Source: Nitzschia sp. pyKryTriq1 (Eukaryota > Bacillariophyta > Bacillariophyceae > Bacillariales > Bacillariaceae). From it: a stretch of DNA of 64,000 nt. Made by a program: the position numbers and the translations under genes. Numbering within the stretch: the first letter of the stretch is position 1; every line of letters begins with the position of its first letter. Shown one piece after another: positions 40,308 to 50,459 of the stretch. The notes under the pieces were generated by a model. The model was not told the DNA's origin. It saw nothing but the letters and a program-made list of their open reading frames with translations, and searched no databases. The DNA lies in NCBI GenBank assembly GCA_956465555.1, contig OY101116.1, positions 3,100,001 to 3,164,000 on the forward strand, written 5' to 3'.

Positions 40308-42205
40308 CTCATTATTGTTACTTGCTAGAGCTGAGAGGGAGTATCCATGGTATATGCTTCTTGTTTTCAATGTGAAAGTTCGACGGCTCTCTGTCGCACG
40401 ATACGTCACCCGTACCAAAATGCACAATGCAATTGAAGATCGCAGTCCGCCGTCGTTTAGTACGAACAGCAAAACTGAGATAGCAGAGACAGAGGCTACG
40501 AGGTCTCTTCCAGACAACCACAACCAGAGATCAACATCTCCAAGTCGGTAAAGATCTCTCGAAATGCCTCGTTCGCTCTTTCTCAAGGAGAGAGTTAGCA
40601 CCTGTAGACAATAATATATGGACTTTGACTCACGGTTGGTAGACTTGTTTCGTTCTGTACTGTACCGGTACCTAGTACCGGTACTGTAGGTAGCATAGCA
40701 TGAAGTAAGATCGCAGTAGTCCGTCGGTTCAGGTCGGATGAAAATGGGGGTGGATGGGAAACAGGGGATGACCCCACTGAAGTTTGCGCTATCAAGGACG
40801 TCCCCCTTTTTGGATAACGCGCTGGAACCATCGAGTTGGAATCATCGTTGAGCGTTCTGATTGGCGACCTGAAAATGCAATCTCATTCCGTCAACCCATC
40901 CCTCTCTCCAACTCCCTACTCCCTACTACCTGAGTCATGCCCAAAACTGAAATGGCAGCATTGAACACGCAATGGGCAGTCGTGGGGACGCTGGAGTGAT
41001 CGTATGCCCATCCAATTGGCAAGTTCAACCCATGATCGATCAAGACCTCGATGGAATGGAGACCTTTGCTCTTGTTGCCGGAAAGACCAATGCGATTGGA
41101 CTGTTGATGGATCTGCTCGTCGGGGTATGACTGAAGCAGACTGGTAGTACTCAGGAGACGCGACTTGGCTTTCAAGACAAGATAGGCCGAGCGGTCATCG
41201 AGAAGCTGGTAAAGAAGGTCAGATTCCAGGCGGAAGGTGTCTCCTTAGAATGACTACACAAAATGAGATTGACAAGAATCCGGAAGCGGAACTGGGACTT
41301 GAGTATCCGGAAGCATCAATTTGACAAGATCGAAGTACTTCCGAATAGTAACAAGTGAGGAAGAGCAGGTTCCGAATTAGGTTGGACATGCCTAGATTCG
41401 ATGACTCAATGGACCAAGACGGATGGACAGACCGTCCAGATTCGACTGGTAGACTTCAACAACATCATCTTCCACTCCTGTCTCCTATAATCAATCGGAT
41501 GTCCTTCCTACAGCTGCTTCTACTACTGAATATACTGATACATTTCATGCATCTCAGTACTGTAGTATCTTTTGATTCAATGAGCCCATTGTGAGAAGTG
41601 TGGATCATAATATAGCCTCAGAGAACACAGAAACAGTCTCTAAACAAGAAAATTATTATGCCCATCTCATTTCGCATTAGAGATGGTGTTCGCTACCCCG
41701 CCCGCCCATCATGCATTCGCCGCCGCTGCCGCTACCAGTACCACACGCTGGCCATGCATGATGGGAGTATGTATGTTGAAATTTGCTACCACGTCAGTGC
41801 GTCATTGTGACGCAATGTTCTTTGTAGGATTGGAAGGGTGGGATGGAACGAGGAGAACAAGACGTGGCGTCGTTTGGTTGTCGCAAAGAACAATTTTGGA
41901 GAAAACCGAAGAATAAAAATGCACGACATGTCTCTCTCCAACTGGTATGTATGAGTGCGTACAGTTTTTACTGTCACTACCGGGTACTACAGTACCACGT
42001 GCTCGGTACGAGTCTACCATGTGCAGTACATAGTACCGGTACCTGTAGCATCGTTCTCCGCGATACACCACGAGAAAGGGGAAACTTTCGTGGTTCTCAT
42101 TTGATGCATCCCTACATCCTTCATCCTCCATCCTCTCTCCCTCGCGACAACAAAATCTGATGCCATTAACCTAGTACATACAGTATCGGAATAGTTGAAT
42201 ACAAA
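40308..42205. other. Intergenic, 1.9 kb, with possible gene remnant
   Basis: GTAC clusters lie at about 40656-40686 and 41980-42043. A protein-like minus-strand frame at 40891-41244 is listed separately. The rest, 41250-41980, shows no recognisable gene. Confidence 0.5.
40891..41244 (-). other. Possible isolated exon or gene remnant
   Basis: The minus-strand frame reads protein-like (FRLESDLLYQLLDDRSAYLV, NRIGLSGNKSKGLHSIEVLI, HCVFNAAISVLGMTQVVGS) for about 118 codons. It has no ATG near its start, but a plausible acceptor (TTCTAAG) precedes it. A second short stretch upstream (about 41256-41345) reads FDLVKLMLPDTQVPVPLPD in another segment. It could be the end of a small unannotated gene or a decayed one. 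No family was recognised. Confidence 0.3.
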
Positions 42206-42841
42206 ATGAAAAGGAAACAAACGGTCAGCTTCGAATCAGACTCCTCCACGGTGGAGATACCAGCATCAGCGCATAATGTCGCTCTTTCGCGGGACGAACT
42301 CAGGGGGCTGTGGTATTCTAGAGAAGAGCTGACAAACTCTTGCCTGGAGGCGAAGACGATTGTAAAAATAATCAACTCGGTGAATGGTGATTACGGGGCG
42401 ATTGATCACTCGAAAGTCTGTGTGGTCGGTCTGGAAAAGTTCCACGGAAAGAAGGAAAGGGAGAAGTACAGAAAACTTTTGATCAAGTCGGTGCTGATCC
42501 GACAGGAAATGAATCGAGGGATGGGAAAGCACGACGCCGACTGTCTCTGCGAGATCTCCGCCATGATCTCGAGCTCGTTCAAAGAGTTTGCCTTATGGCA
42601 AGCAGCTATGCACAAGTTCCATGCGAACTCGCCACCAGTTTCATCCACGAAGACCCAGCGGGTATTCGACGTGACTACTGCCGCCCCTGCTGCGAAGAGA
42701 CAAAAAGTCGAGCACGGCTTTGAGTACTCGTCTCGACCTCAGGAGTCGCCGAAGTCGCTAATGAACCCGTCTATATCATACACAAATCATGGGAAAGTTC
42801 GGCAAGAGATTAATCAACTGATGGCGGAGTTTTGCTCATAA
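42206..42841 (+). CDS. Small protein of unknown function
   Basis: Single exon, 211 aa, ATG at 42206. The conserved-looking core covers residues 25-130: LSRDELRGLWYSREELTNSCLEAK, then VVGLEKFHGKKEREKYRKLLIKSVL, then a helix ending SSSFKEFALWQAAMHKFHA. The pattern of an L-W-Y-S start, a later (R/V)GLE and a basic helix recalls a family I believe is common and uncharacterised in diatoms; this is from memory. The C-terminus has a basic patch AAKRQKVEHG that could be nuclear-targeting. Function unknown. Confidence 0.7.
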   Translation: MKRKQTVSFESDSSTVEIPASAHNVALSRDELRGLWYSREELTNSCLEAKTIVKIINSVNGDYGAIDHSKVCVVGLEKFHGKKEREKYRKLLIKSVLIRQEMNRGMGKHDADCLCEISAMISSSFKEFALWQAAMHKFHANSPPVSSTKTQRVFDVTTAAPAAKRQKVEHGFEYSSRPQESPKSLMNPSISYTNHGKVRQEINQLMAEFCS

Positions 42842-43147
42842 CAAGGAGGCTTGCACATATCATCCTATTGGCCTCTCTTCTTCTTTCTCCAACAGTCCGT
42901 CGTATGTACATATATCCAACCTGCGTCGGTATTTGCATTGTAAATACAATGTTGAATGCAAACCGAGCAGCGCCGACGACACACAAGAAAGTAGATACTG
43001 TAATGGTTCTCTAGAATGAAATTGTTAAGCCCGTTGATCATCATGCGTTTTATTGTCGTGAAACCAAACATTTCAGTTCGTGGGAGAGCTGTACTACGGA
43101 ACTACTACTCCGGGCACGTAGTAGTGAGCGCTAGTTCATTTCGCAGT
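42842..43147. other. Convergent 3' region
   Basis: 306 bases between the small unknown (+) and eRF3 (-). Nothing is recognised beyond likely 3' untranslated sequence. Confidence 0.4.
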
Positions 43148-44944
43148 TTAATCTTCCTTCCTCGGAGGGAGCTTGGTGATTTTGCCTATGGCAATTGTCT
43201 TTCCTTCTGTTCGGAGCGTGAAGCGTCCTAGAAACGGCATACTATCGAAGGTCTCCACTGGGACTGTTCGTTCCAGGTCGATCATGCAGATACACCGCAT
43301 ATTGACGCCGGCAAAGCGGGCTCCTTTGACAACATGTCCTTTATTGTTTGTTGTCTCAAAGATCTTTGAAATGGTGCACTCTTCCTCACAACAATGAGCA
43401 TGGAAGATTGCTTGGAAACCAGCAGTCATGATGCGTGTGTTCTCGGGCATTTCGACAATGGCTATTTGGCAAATAATCTTGTCCACCGCTCGGCAAATAG
43501 GCTCGGTACAGATGACATAGCCCTTGCGGACGTCCTCAAGTCCCGCCCCATTGAGCTTGATGAGGACATTTTCTCCGGGTCGAGCTGCTGCAACTGGATC
43601 TTCGTTGGCCCAGACGGCATCGACTTTGTACTCGTTTCGCGTAGGCATTAGTGTCACCGACATGCCCGGCCTGATCACACCACTTTCGACTTTTCCCATG
43701 GCAATTGTTCCTCGATCATTGTATCGTTCGAGAACGGGGATGCGGAGAGGTGCGGTGGCGTCTCGTCCGCTGATCTCTAGGGAGTCCAAAAGGTCTAGCA
43801 GCGTGCCTGCGGAAGTGTTGTTCTCGTCACTCGTGTAAGACTTCTTCCACCATTTGCATTCCGATTCTGACACTTCGTCTTTGACATTGGCACCAGAAAG
43901 ACCAGAAATGGGGATGAACTTGACTTCTGTCTTGATTGTGTAACCACAGCTTTTCAAAAACGGACGAAGCTTATTGACACATTCGTCGAATCGATCCTTG
44001 GACCATTTTACCGTCGGGTCGTCCATCTTGTTGACAACCACAACGAGATAAGTGACTCCCAAGGTTTTAGCGAGCATGGCGTGTTCTCGAGTCTGGCCTC
44101 CTCGGTCGAAGCCAGTTTCGAACTCTCCCTTTCTTGCCGAAATAACCAAGACACCAACGTCGGCTTGACTCGCGCCTTGAATCATATTTGGAACGTAATT
44201 TTTGTGCCCAGGAGCGTCCAAGATAGTGTATCGCTTGTCCACCGTCTCGAAATGAGCCTTCCCGACTTCGACGGTCTTACCCTTGGCACGTTCCTCTTCA
44301 TTTGTGTCCATGATGAAAGCAAGAAACCATGATTCACGGTTTCGCTCCTTCGCCTCCTTTTCATATCTTTCGATAGTTCGTTTGTCAACGTTGTCGGTAA
44401 GATAGAGAATGTTTCCTGAAAGAGTGGACTTTCCTGCATCGACGTGCCCGATAAAGACAAGATTCAAGTGCTCGCGTGGATCGCCTTCCTTGAGCGATGA
44501 AGGATCGATATCTTCTGCTTCTTCGTCGTCGTAGTCCTCGTCGACATCCTCTTCCTCTTCCTTGACCTTGGGGGCCGGAGCAGGAGCAGGAGCTTCAACT
44601 TTCATGTCCTCTACAACTTTCGCCAGCTCAGAAACTGAATCTTTCGTTTCCACCTCGTCTGTATCCATGGCTTCACCGGCAGAAAGAACGGCTTCTACTT
44701 CTGGATACTGTAGCAGCGAGTCGGGGTCCGCAATCATTTTCATGGCTTTTTCTCGGTCGCCCTCGGCAATCTTGAAGACCACCTTCCAAAGGGGATCGTT
44801 CTCGTCGATTTCCGACTCTTCTGTTTCTTGTCGAGCGGGTGTGGGTGCCGGTGCTGGAGCTGGAGCTCCTACTTGAAATCCTTGCCCAGGACTCCACGTT
44901 GCAGCCGCCGCCGACGGCTTCCATTCATTTGCGCCAGGATTCAT
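43148..44944 (-). CDS. ERF3: Eukaryotic peptide chain release factor GTP-binding subunit eRF3
   Basis: Single exon, 598 aa, ATG at 44944. The N-terminal 150 residues are Ala/Pro/Glu-rich. The very first ten, MNPGANEWKP, fit the PAM2 pattern (x-N-x-x-A-x-E-F/W-x-P) that binds the MLLE domain of poly(A)-binding protein. The GTPase domain has GHVDAGKST (G1), AKGKTVEVG (G2), DAPGHKNYV (G3), NKMDD (G4) and SGLSG (G5). The EF1A-like beta-barrels follow to GRFTLRTEGKTIAIGKI. eRF3 is distinguished from EF1A by YFDR-less sequence and the long acidic N-terminus, and from HBS1 by PAM2. It works with eRF1 to release nascent chains at stop codons. Confidence 0.93.
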   Translation of the reverse strand: MNPGANEWKPSAAAATWSPGQGFQVGAPAPAPAPTPARQETEESEIDENDPLWKVVFKIAEGDREKAMKMIADPDSLLQYPEVEAVLSAGEAMDTDEVETKDSVSELAKVVEDMKVEAPAPAPAPKVKEEEEDVDEDYDDEEAEDIDPSSLKEGDPREHLNLVFIGHVDAGKSTLSGNILYLTDNVDKRTIERYEKEAKERNRESWFLAFIMDTNEEERAKGKTVEVGKAHFETVDKRYTILDAPGHKNYVPNMIQGASQADVGVLVISARKGEFETGFDRGGQTREHAMLAKTLGVTYLVVVVNKMDDPTVKWSKDRFDECVNKLRPFLKSCGYTIKTEVKFIPISGLSGANVKDEVSESECKWWKKSYTSDENNTSAGTLLDLLDSLEISGRDATAPLRIPVLERYNDRGTIAMGKVESGVIRPGMSVTLMPTRNEYKVDAVWANEDPVAAARPGENVLIKLNGAGLEDVRKGYVICTEPICRAVDKIICQIAIVEMPENTRIMTAGFQAIFHAHCCEEECTISKIFETTNNKGHVVKGARFAGVNMRCICMIDLERTVPVETFDSMPFLGRFTLRTEGKTIAIGKITKLPPRKED

Positions 44945-45774
44945 TTTACGTGAAAAGGTAAAAATTCTACTACCTATTACGAAAAAGAAGAAGAACATTA
45001 GAAAACGACACACCCCCACACCACGATACCAGCGACGAATGAACGTGTTACAATAGAAATCATCCCAAGTGCAACCCGGTTTCGCATTCTCTCCATATAT
45101 GACACAAATCATCTATCTCCCTGCCCTTCGCAGGCATCTGGCTTTTCAAGGGGCGATCCTACAATTCAGTCCACTATTTGAACCAGACTCACTTTTCTGT
45201 CTTGAAAACAAATGCTAAGAACAGCTTCCAGCAAGTCGCCTCAGATACAATTCTTCGGTCTATCGATCGATCGATGGGAACAGTAAAGACACCAACCAAC
45301 TAGCAACAATTGTACGAAGGACCAGCAGTAGCTTCTTGATGATCGGGTAGCATCCCTCTCTTTTTATTAGTCTACATTCCCCGCCCCTCCGCACTTTCGA
45401 ACTTGGTTTTGACGGAGGACGGAGCGACGCATGCGACCGGTGCAACAACGTGTGGACAGTTTTGCGCGGATGTGGAACGAAACGCGCGAAGCGAGCGAAG
45501 AAAGTTCGATCTACTCACTGGTGAACCGACCTCGAGCTCGGTAAAAAAGTCGGTATCGATTTTGGCGGGATCGGAGGATGGAGGATAGTTTCGCCCGCTA
45601 TCCGCTACATTATGGTACAAGTACCGGTATGATACGAGTACTCGTTTTATCTCATCGAAGTTCGTGGAGACAGGGATGGAGTTGCCTTCTCATCACTATC
45701 TATTGGAGAGACTGATTCTTCATTCTCTCTTCTCCCCCAAGCCAATTTCCGTTACTCTAGCTATAGTTGCTCCA
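44945..45774. other. Divergent promoter region of eRF3 and SGT1
   Basis: A (TCGA)n-like run lies at about 45261-45275. GTACAAGTACCGGTATGATACG lies at about 45615 just before SGT1. Apart from this no gene was recognised. Confidence 0.45.
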
Positions 45775-47121
45775 ATGTCTGACCCACTCCAAGAAGCAGA
45801 TGCTGCTGCGCCTACCTTGCAAGATATGACAGCGGAAGCATCCTTGAGTCTAGCTGATTCCATGGTGATTGACGAACAGCTGGACGAGGCCGTGGACGCC
45901 TACGCCGCGGCAATCTCGCTGCTCAGCGATGGCCCGAAGAATTCACACCAGGAATTGCATATCCGGGCCTTGTCGCATCGATCGGCCGCGTTTTATCAAC
46001 TGAGTCGGTACCAAGAAGCCTTGGACGACGCTCAAAGTGCTCTGGAAGTTCTCTCTGAGAAACATCCTCAAGGATTGCGTCCGGGAGAAGGGGAACTCTG
46101 TCATAAACGGGCTGGACTTGCCGCCTTTCAACTGGGTGATTATGCAAAAGCACAGCTTTCCTTGGAGCAGGCGAAACAGCTGGCAACCTTGAACAAACGT
46201 TCCACTGCAGTGTACACCGAGTGGATCCAAAAATGCAACGACAAATTGAATCCTTCCACAAAAACTACGACTCAAAGTCTGGAAGAGGCTCCTTCGCCGG
46301 CTGCACCCGAAATCCCTATTGTCGAGGATATTCCTTCCAAACCCAAGGCAACACCATCTCCGGCCGCCGCTCAGCCGTTGCCTGTTTCTTCTAGCAGTAC
46401 TTCCAAGCCGGCGGCACGCCCCCAAATGCCCAAGTATCAGTATTATCAATCCGACATTGTGATGACGATTTCTGTTCTCGAGGCCAATGTCCAACCAGAG
46501 GATTTGAATGTTACCTTTGAACCCAAACGGCTCACCGTCCGGTTGCAAAAAGGTGGTGTGGACTTTACCGTCATTGCGGGCAATTTGTATTCCGAAGTTG
46601 TGGTGGATCGATGCAAGGTGGTGTATAAAGATGAAAAGGTGCTCATCAAACTTCGAAAGAAAGATCCATTTGACTGGCATGAATTATTTGGAAAGGCAAG
46701 TCTCGATGACATCAAGCCTGCCGCCAAAAAACAAGCTGCCGCAGCCTCGTCGTCGTCGGATGTACCCAAAGCTATTCCGATCGTCAACGAAGAAGAAAAG
46801 CCAAAAATACCACGGCCCTATGCCAGCCACAAAGACTGGGATGCGATCGAACGGGATGTTCTAGAAGATGAAAAGAATGAGAAACCAGAAGGTGATGAAG
46901 CTATGAATAAATTATTTCAACAAATCTATTCCAATGCGAGTGAAGAGACTCGCCGTGCTATGATCAAAAGCTATCAAACGTCGGGGGGCACGGTGTTGTC
47001 TACGAACTGGGACGAGGTTAGCAAGAAAGATTATGAAAAGGAGCGAACTGCACCCGACGGAATCGAATGGAAAAATTGGGAGGGGAAGAAACTTCCGATG
47101 AAAGATGGTGATGATAAATAA
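45775..47121 (+). CDS. SGT1: SGT1 co-chaperone (TPR-CS-SGS)
   Basis: 448 aa from the ATG at 45775 (MSDPLQEADA). An in-frame ATG at 45676 would add 33 mostly hydrophobic residues that are not typical of the family. Three TPR-like helices pairs (about 15-150) include LHIRALSHRSAAFYQLSRYQEALDD in two parts. A CS domain (about 220-305) starts YQYYQSDIVMTISVL. The C-terminal SGS domain (about 345-440) has ASHKDWDAIERDV, MNKLFQQIYSNASEETRRAM and STNWDEV. SGT1 links HSP90 to SKP1-cullin-F-box complexes and NLR-like clients, and supports kinetochore assembly. Confidence 0.95.
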   Translation: MSDPLQEADAAAPTLQDMTAEASLSLADSMVIDEQLDEAVDAYAAAISLLSDGPKNSHQELHIRALSHRSAAFYQLSRYQEALDDAQSALEVLSEKHPQGLRPGEGELCHKRAGLAAFQLGDYAKAQLSLEQAKQLATLNKRSTAVYTEWIQKCNDKLNPSTKTTTQSLEEAPSPAAPEIPIVEDIPSKPKATPSPAAAQPLPVSSSSTSKPAARPQMPKYQYYQSDIVMTISVLEANVQPEDLNVTFEPKRLTVRLQKGGVDFTVIAGNLYSEVVVDRCKVVYKDEKVLIKLRKKDPFDWHELFGKASLDDIKPAAKKQAAAASSSSDVPKAIPIVNEEEKPKIPRPYASHKDWDAIERDVLEDEKNEKPEGDEAMNKLFQQIYSNASEETRRAMIKSYQTSGGTVLSTNWDEVSKKDYEKERTAPDGIEWKNWEGKKLPMKDGDDK

Positions 47122-47454
47122 TGAGCAAGAACGTCACAGTATTCCCCTTCCAATTTGAGCACAACATGATTTCGTGTCGAGTTCTAGCAAACGCAGCATG
47201 TAAAATTGTGAATATTTCTAGCGAAGTTGAAATTACAAAATGACTTATCTACCGGTCTACTAGAGTACGTAGTATGGGCCTTTTTGTGCGAGCGACGAAA
47301 ACCAACAGCAAAATCATGAGATCAATGATTCTTTGACAGTGTATAGCGAAATGTAGTTGGTTGCCGTTGTCCTGGTTCTTGAAATTGTAGTAGGTAACGA
47401 GTGGGTGCGATTTTGTAGAACAGTAAGTTCGACCATCCGCCCGTAGTCTACTCC
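47122..47454. other. Convergent 3' region
   Basis: 333 bases between SGT1 (+) and the PP2C gene (-). No gene or RNA was recognised. Confidence 0.4.
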
Positions 47455-49053
47455 TTATTTACACACCACGACAATACAGCTGGCATCGTCAACTTTTCCT
47501 CCAAGGCCGTCTTTAAAATCCTGGTCCCCCCTTCGCTGTGCTTGTTTCGCGTACGGAGTAGCCGACTGTCGATCCAATGATTGCTTTCTTGATAGTTCAC
47601 AAATTTTCTTGGACAATTGAGATGGATTCAGCTTTCCATTCTTAGCAATCAGGTCCAATAAAAGGTCATCGCCGACATTGTCAAAAATGCCATCTGATCC
47701 CATGATGACCAAATCCCCAGGGATCAACTCTACATTGAGCTTCGTACCATCTCGGGGCCGATCGGGGCAGTCTTCTGATAGCTGATAGGGACACTCCCAG
47801 TAGTGACTGATTTCTCTTGTTCTGGCTGCAATCTTGCCATCACGAACCACCATGCACAAGGAGTCCCCAAGATTAAGGGCTTGAAGGAATCCATTCTCAC
47901 CAATCGATGCCACAACTGCTGTAGAGGCTCCAGTAGCAGAGTCGTCTGCAAAATCCGCAGCATCCGTCAAAAGCTTGGTCATCTCTTGAATAGAGATGCT
48001 ATCTTTCCCGATGGACTTTTTCATTTCGTTCGCGAGGGTTCGAGAATATAGGGGCACTCCGTCAAGTTTCTCTGCTCCTGACACCCCATCAAAGACGCCA
48101 AATGTTCTTCCTTTGGTAAATAGTGCATCTTCTCCTCCCCATCGGACTTTGGCTGGGTGAGGAAGGATATGGGAACCCATTTCAATCTTGATCGGCTCCG
48201 GACTCGTGTCGACGATGGCAGGCTCCTTGGCTTGTTTTTTCTCCTCTTGCTTCTTGACGGCAGGCTTGGATGCGTCAGCCTCGGTCTTTGCTTCGATGAC
48301 AGCTGATGCCTTTTCCTTCAGCCCCCCGAATGCGGCAAACAATCCACCCTTTTCCTTTTGCACTGATGTCTCTCCGTTTGTTATTTCCTCCTTGGGCACT
48401 ACTTTGCTGGGTGCAACCTCCTCATCTTCTTCAGCTGCAACAGTACTCGTACCTCCCTTGTCTCCAAACAGTCCACTAAACCAGCCCTCTTTCTCTGTGG
48501 CAGCTTGTTCAACCTTCCCCGGGGCTGTCGCAGCTGCTGAAGCCTTTTCTTCCACTACCTCCACCAATCCCTCGATCCAGCTAGGCAGTCCACTCCCAGC
48601 TTCTTCGGCTGTCTTTTCTACTACCTGTACTGATGACGAAGAACGACGAGTGTCCCCTCCCACTTCCGCTTCTTGCTGCCGCGATTTCCGATAGCTTCTT
48701 CGCAATTCTTCTGCTAGGCGTTGCTTCTTTCGAGGAAGTCGGATGGCAGGGAAAGTGCTGGTGGGCGGCTCCCAGAGACTCTCCCCGGTCTTGGCATCAA
48801 AGTAATAAATCAAACCAGTCGTTTCTTCATCCAAAAAGGCTTGCCAACTTCCCTCCTCTGCCAAAGGTTCCGGGGCGTCCAAGAGACGCGTCGTGGAGGT
48901 CGTGACTCTGCCAGTCATGCTGCTCGATTTTTGGAAACTACCACCATTGTTATTATTGTTATTTTGGTTGTTGTTGTTGTTGTTGTTGGAAACAAATGCC
49001 GATGCCGCCAACCAAACGTGTTGAATCACAAAGATACATCGCACGACCTGCAT
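47455..49053 (-). CDS. Plastid-targeted PP2C-type phosphatase with WW domain
   Basis: Single exon, 532 aa, ATG at 49053. Residues 1-19 form a signal peptide ending LAASA, followed by Phe20. ASA^F is the diatom plastid import motif, so entry to the stroma across four membranes is inferred. An Asn run follows. A WW domain lies at 69-97 (WQAFLDEETTGLIYYFDAKT, ending LWEPP). A long acidic Ala/Glu/Lys region leads to a PPM/PP2C domain (about 290-530). It shows FGVFDGVSG (metal Asp), TGASTAVVASI, LNLGDSLCMVVRDG, LVIMGSDGIFDNV and KVDDASCIVV. The order recalls PTC7-type PP2Cs. Pro-rich plastid partners bound by the WW are a guess. Confidence 0.9.
   Translation of the reverse strand: MQVVRCIFVIQHVWLAASAFVSNNNNNNNQNNNNNNGGSFQKSSSMTGRVTTSTTRLLDAPEPLAEEGSWQAFLDEETTGLIYYFDAKTGESLWEPPTSTFPAIRLPRKKQRLAEELRRSYRKSRQQEAEVGGDTRRSSSSVQVVEKTAEEAGSGLPSWIEGLVEVVEEKASAAATAPGKVEQAATEKEGWFSGLFGDKGGTSTVAAEEDEEVAPSKVVPKEEITNGETSVQKEKGGLFAAFGGLKEKASAVIEAKTEADASKPAVKKQEEKKQAKEPAIVDTSPEPIKIEMGSHILPHPAKVRWGGEDALFTKGRTFGVFDGVSGAEKLDGVPLYSRTLANEMKKSIGKDSISIQEMTKLLTDAADFADDSATGASTAVVASIGENGFLQALNLGDSLCMVVRDGKIAARTREISHYWECPYQLSEDCPDRPRDGTKLNVELIPGDLVIMGSDGIFDNVGDDLLLDLIAKNGKLNPSQLSKKICELSRKQSLDRQSATPYAKQAQRRGDQDFKDGLGGKVDDASCIVVVCK
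48946..48990. repeat. (GTT)n microsatellite in coding sequence
   Basis: It encodes the Asn run just after the plastid leader of the WW-PP2C protein. Confidence 0.85.
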
Positions 49054-50459
49054 ACTGAAATTGTGCAGCCTGTTGTCGATCTATACTGCTATTATGTGGA
49101 ATACTGTAACGAAACAAGGATCGAGTAAAGAGTCTACTGGTATGGTACGGTACCGGTATGGTTATTTGGACCGACTTTGTCTTGAAGCCAAAGCAGAGAT
49201 GAGAGATGACACCGAAAAGTGCCAATCGTCACGCAATACAATACTGAATACTGATACTGTACCGCAGCTACCTGGTAGTACCTGGTACTCGTACGGTACT
49301 GGTACCGGTACAGTACACCCCCGGGATGTGTGATGAACGAATAATAATAATGACGACGCCACGCGATCCATTCATCATCAACGGCTGGTGATCTGGTGCC
49401 ACGCCGCAAAAGCCGGGCCTACTGTACTGTACAGGTACATACGCGGTACCCGGTACAGTATAAGTGTAGCGAAGGGTAGAGCCGCGAGTGCCTGGGTTAG
49501 AAGAGACACACGCGCGATACCCTGCGGGTAAGACGTCCGAAACGACACGGTTCAGCCAACCAAAACACGAATAACGTGTGGTCACTTTTCCCTTAAGTAA
49601 GGGGGTCACCGAAAAAAAAGGAAAAAAAAAACGTTGCCGAGTATTCACAAGAAAATGACTAATTTGACTACATCGCACGCACAGGATTGGATAGAAACGC
49701 TCGTGCGGGGCACTCGCAGACCAGTACTGGTACCAGGTAATGGGTACTATGCATGTATGTTGTTCTTCTCCGGATCCCCTCCATCCCCTGCCAGCCGGAG
49801 GCAGGACGGACGAAAAGGACGACCCACTCGACTCTTGCGATTATTGTGAGTATACAGCAGGTACCGGTACTCTCTCTATCCCTGGAGTGGTTAAAGGCCA
49901 TGGCGTCTACTTGCCTCCCTGAGAGCTCTGTTGCCAGGAACACGTCTTGGCATTTGGCCAAAGTCACGTACTATCTGTGGATGACACTTGGTGGAGCGCC
50001 TCTGCTGGTGGTGGAAGAAATACAGAAAGATACCCTGAACGTATAAAACTGAATGTTCATGCTGAAGGAGATTCGTGTTTCGCAAAAGGAGCCGATCACT
50101 TCATGTAGACTAAGTACAGGCCAAGAATCAGTGGCATGTGCCCTCAAAAAGATTCTGACCCCGATGCTTGGGCGTTCTCCTTTCTGGAGTTTGAGTAGGA
50201 GTAGTATCATCAGGCGGGAGTCTATCACGGCGCGGGTCGAGACGAACATTTCTCTGAAATGCGCGCAAACGCGTGCCCCCCCCCCCCCCCCACAGAAAAA
50301 CGTTGCCCCCCTCCATTGGGATGACTGACTCGATTATGAGCCAAAAATCTCTCATACTGTAGACCAAAATCCATCGCGTATTCCCTTGCTTTTCCCTTTT
50401 CCTGTTTCCACTTTACTTTCCACCACCACAACAGGACGAGCACAGTCCACAGATAGAGA
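49054..50459. other. Divergent promoter region with GTAC clusters and poly-C
   Basis: GTAC palindromes lie at 49143-49158, 49255-49317, 49422-49462 and 49722-49738. A C run of about 15 lies at about 50277-50291. No gene was recognised in the 1.4 kb. Confidence 0.55.

Noticed and set aside
48188-48694. 168-codon plus-strand Ser/Ala/Pro-rich frame
   Set aside because: Opposite the Ala/Glu/Lys-rich linker of the WW-PP2C gene; a shadow.
50277-50291. Poly-C run as a functional element
   Set aside because: Short homopolymer runs (also poly-G at about 61700-61714) are common and may vary by sequencing error.
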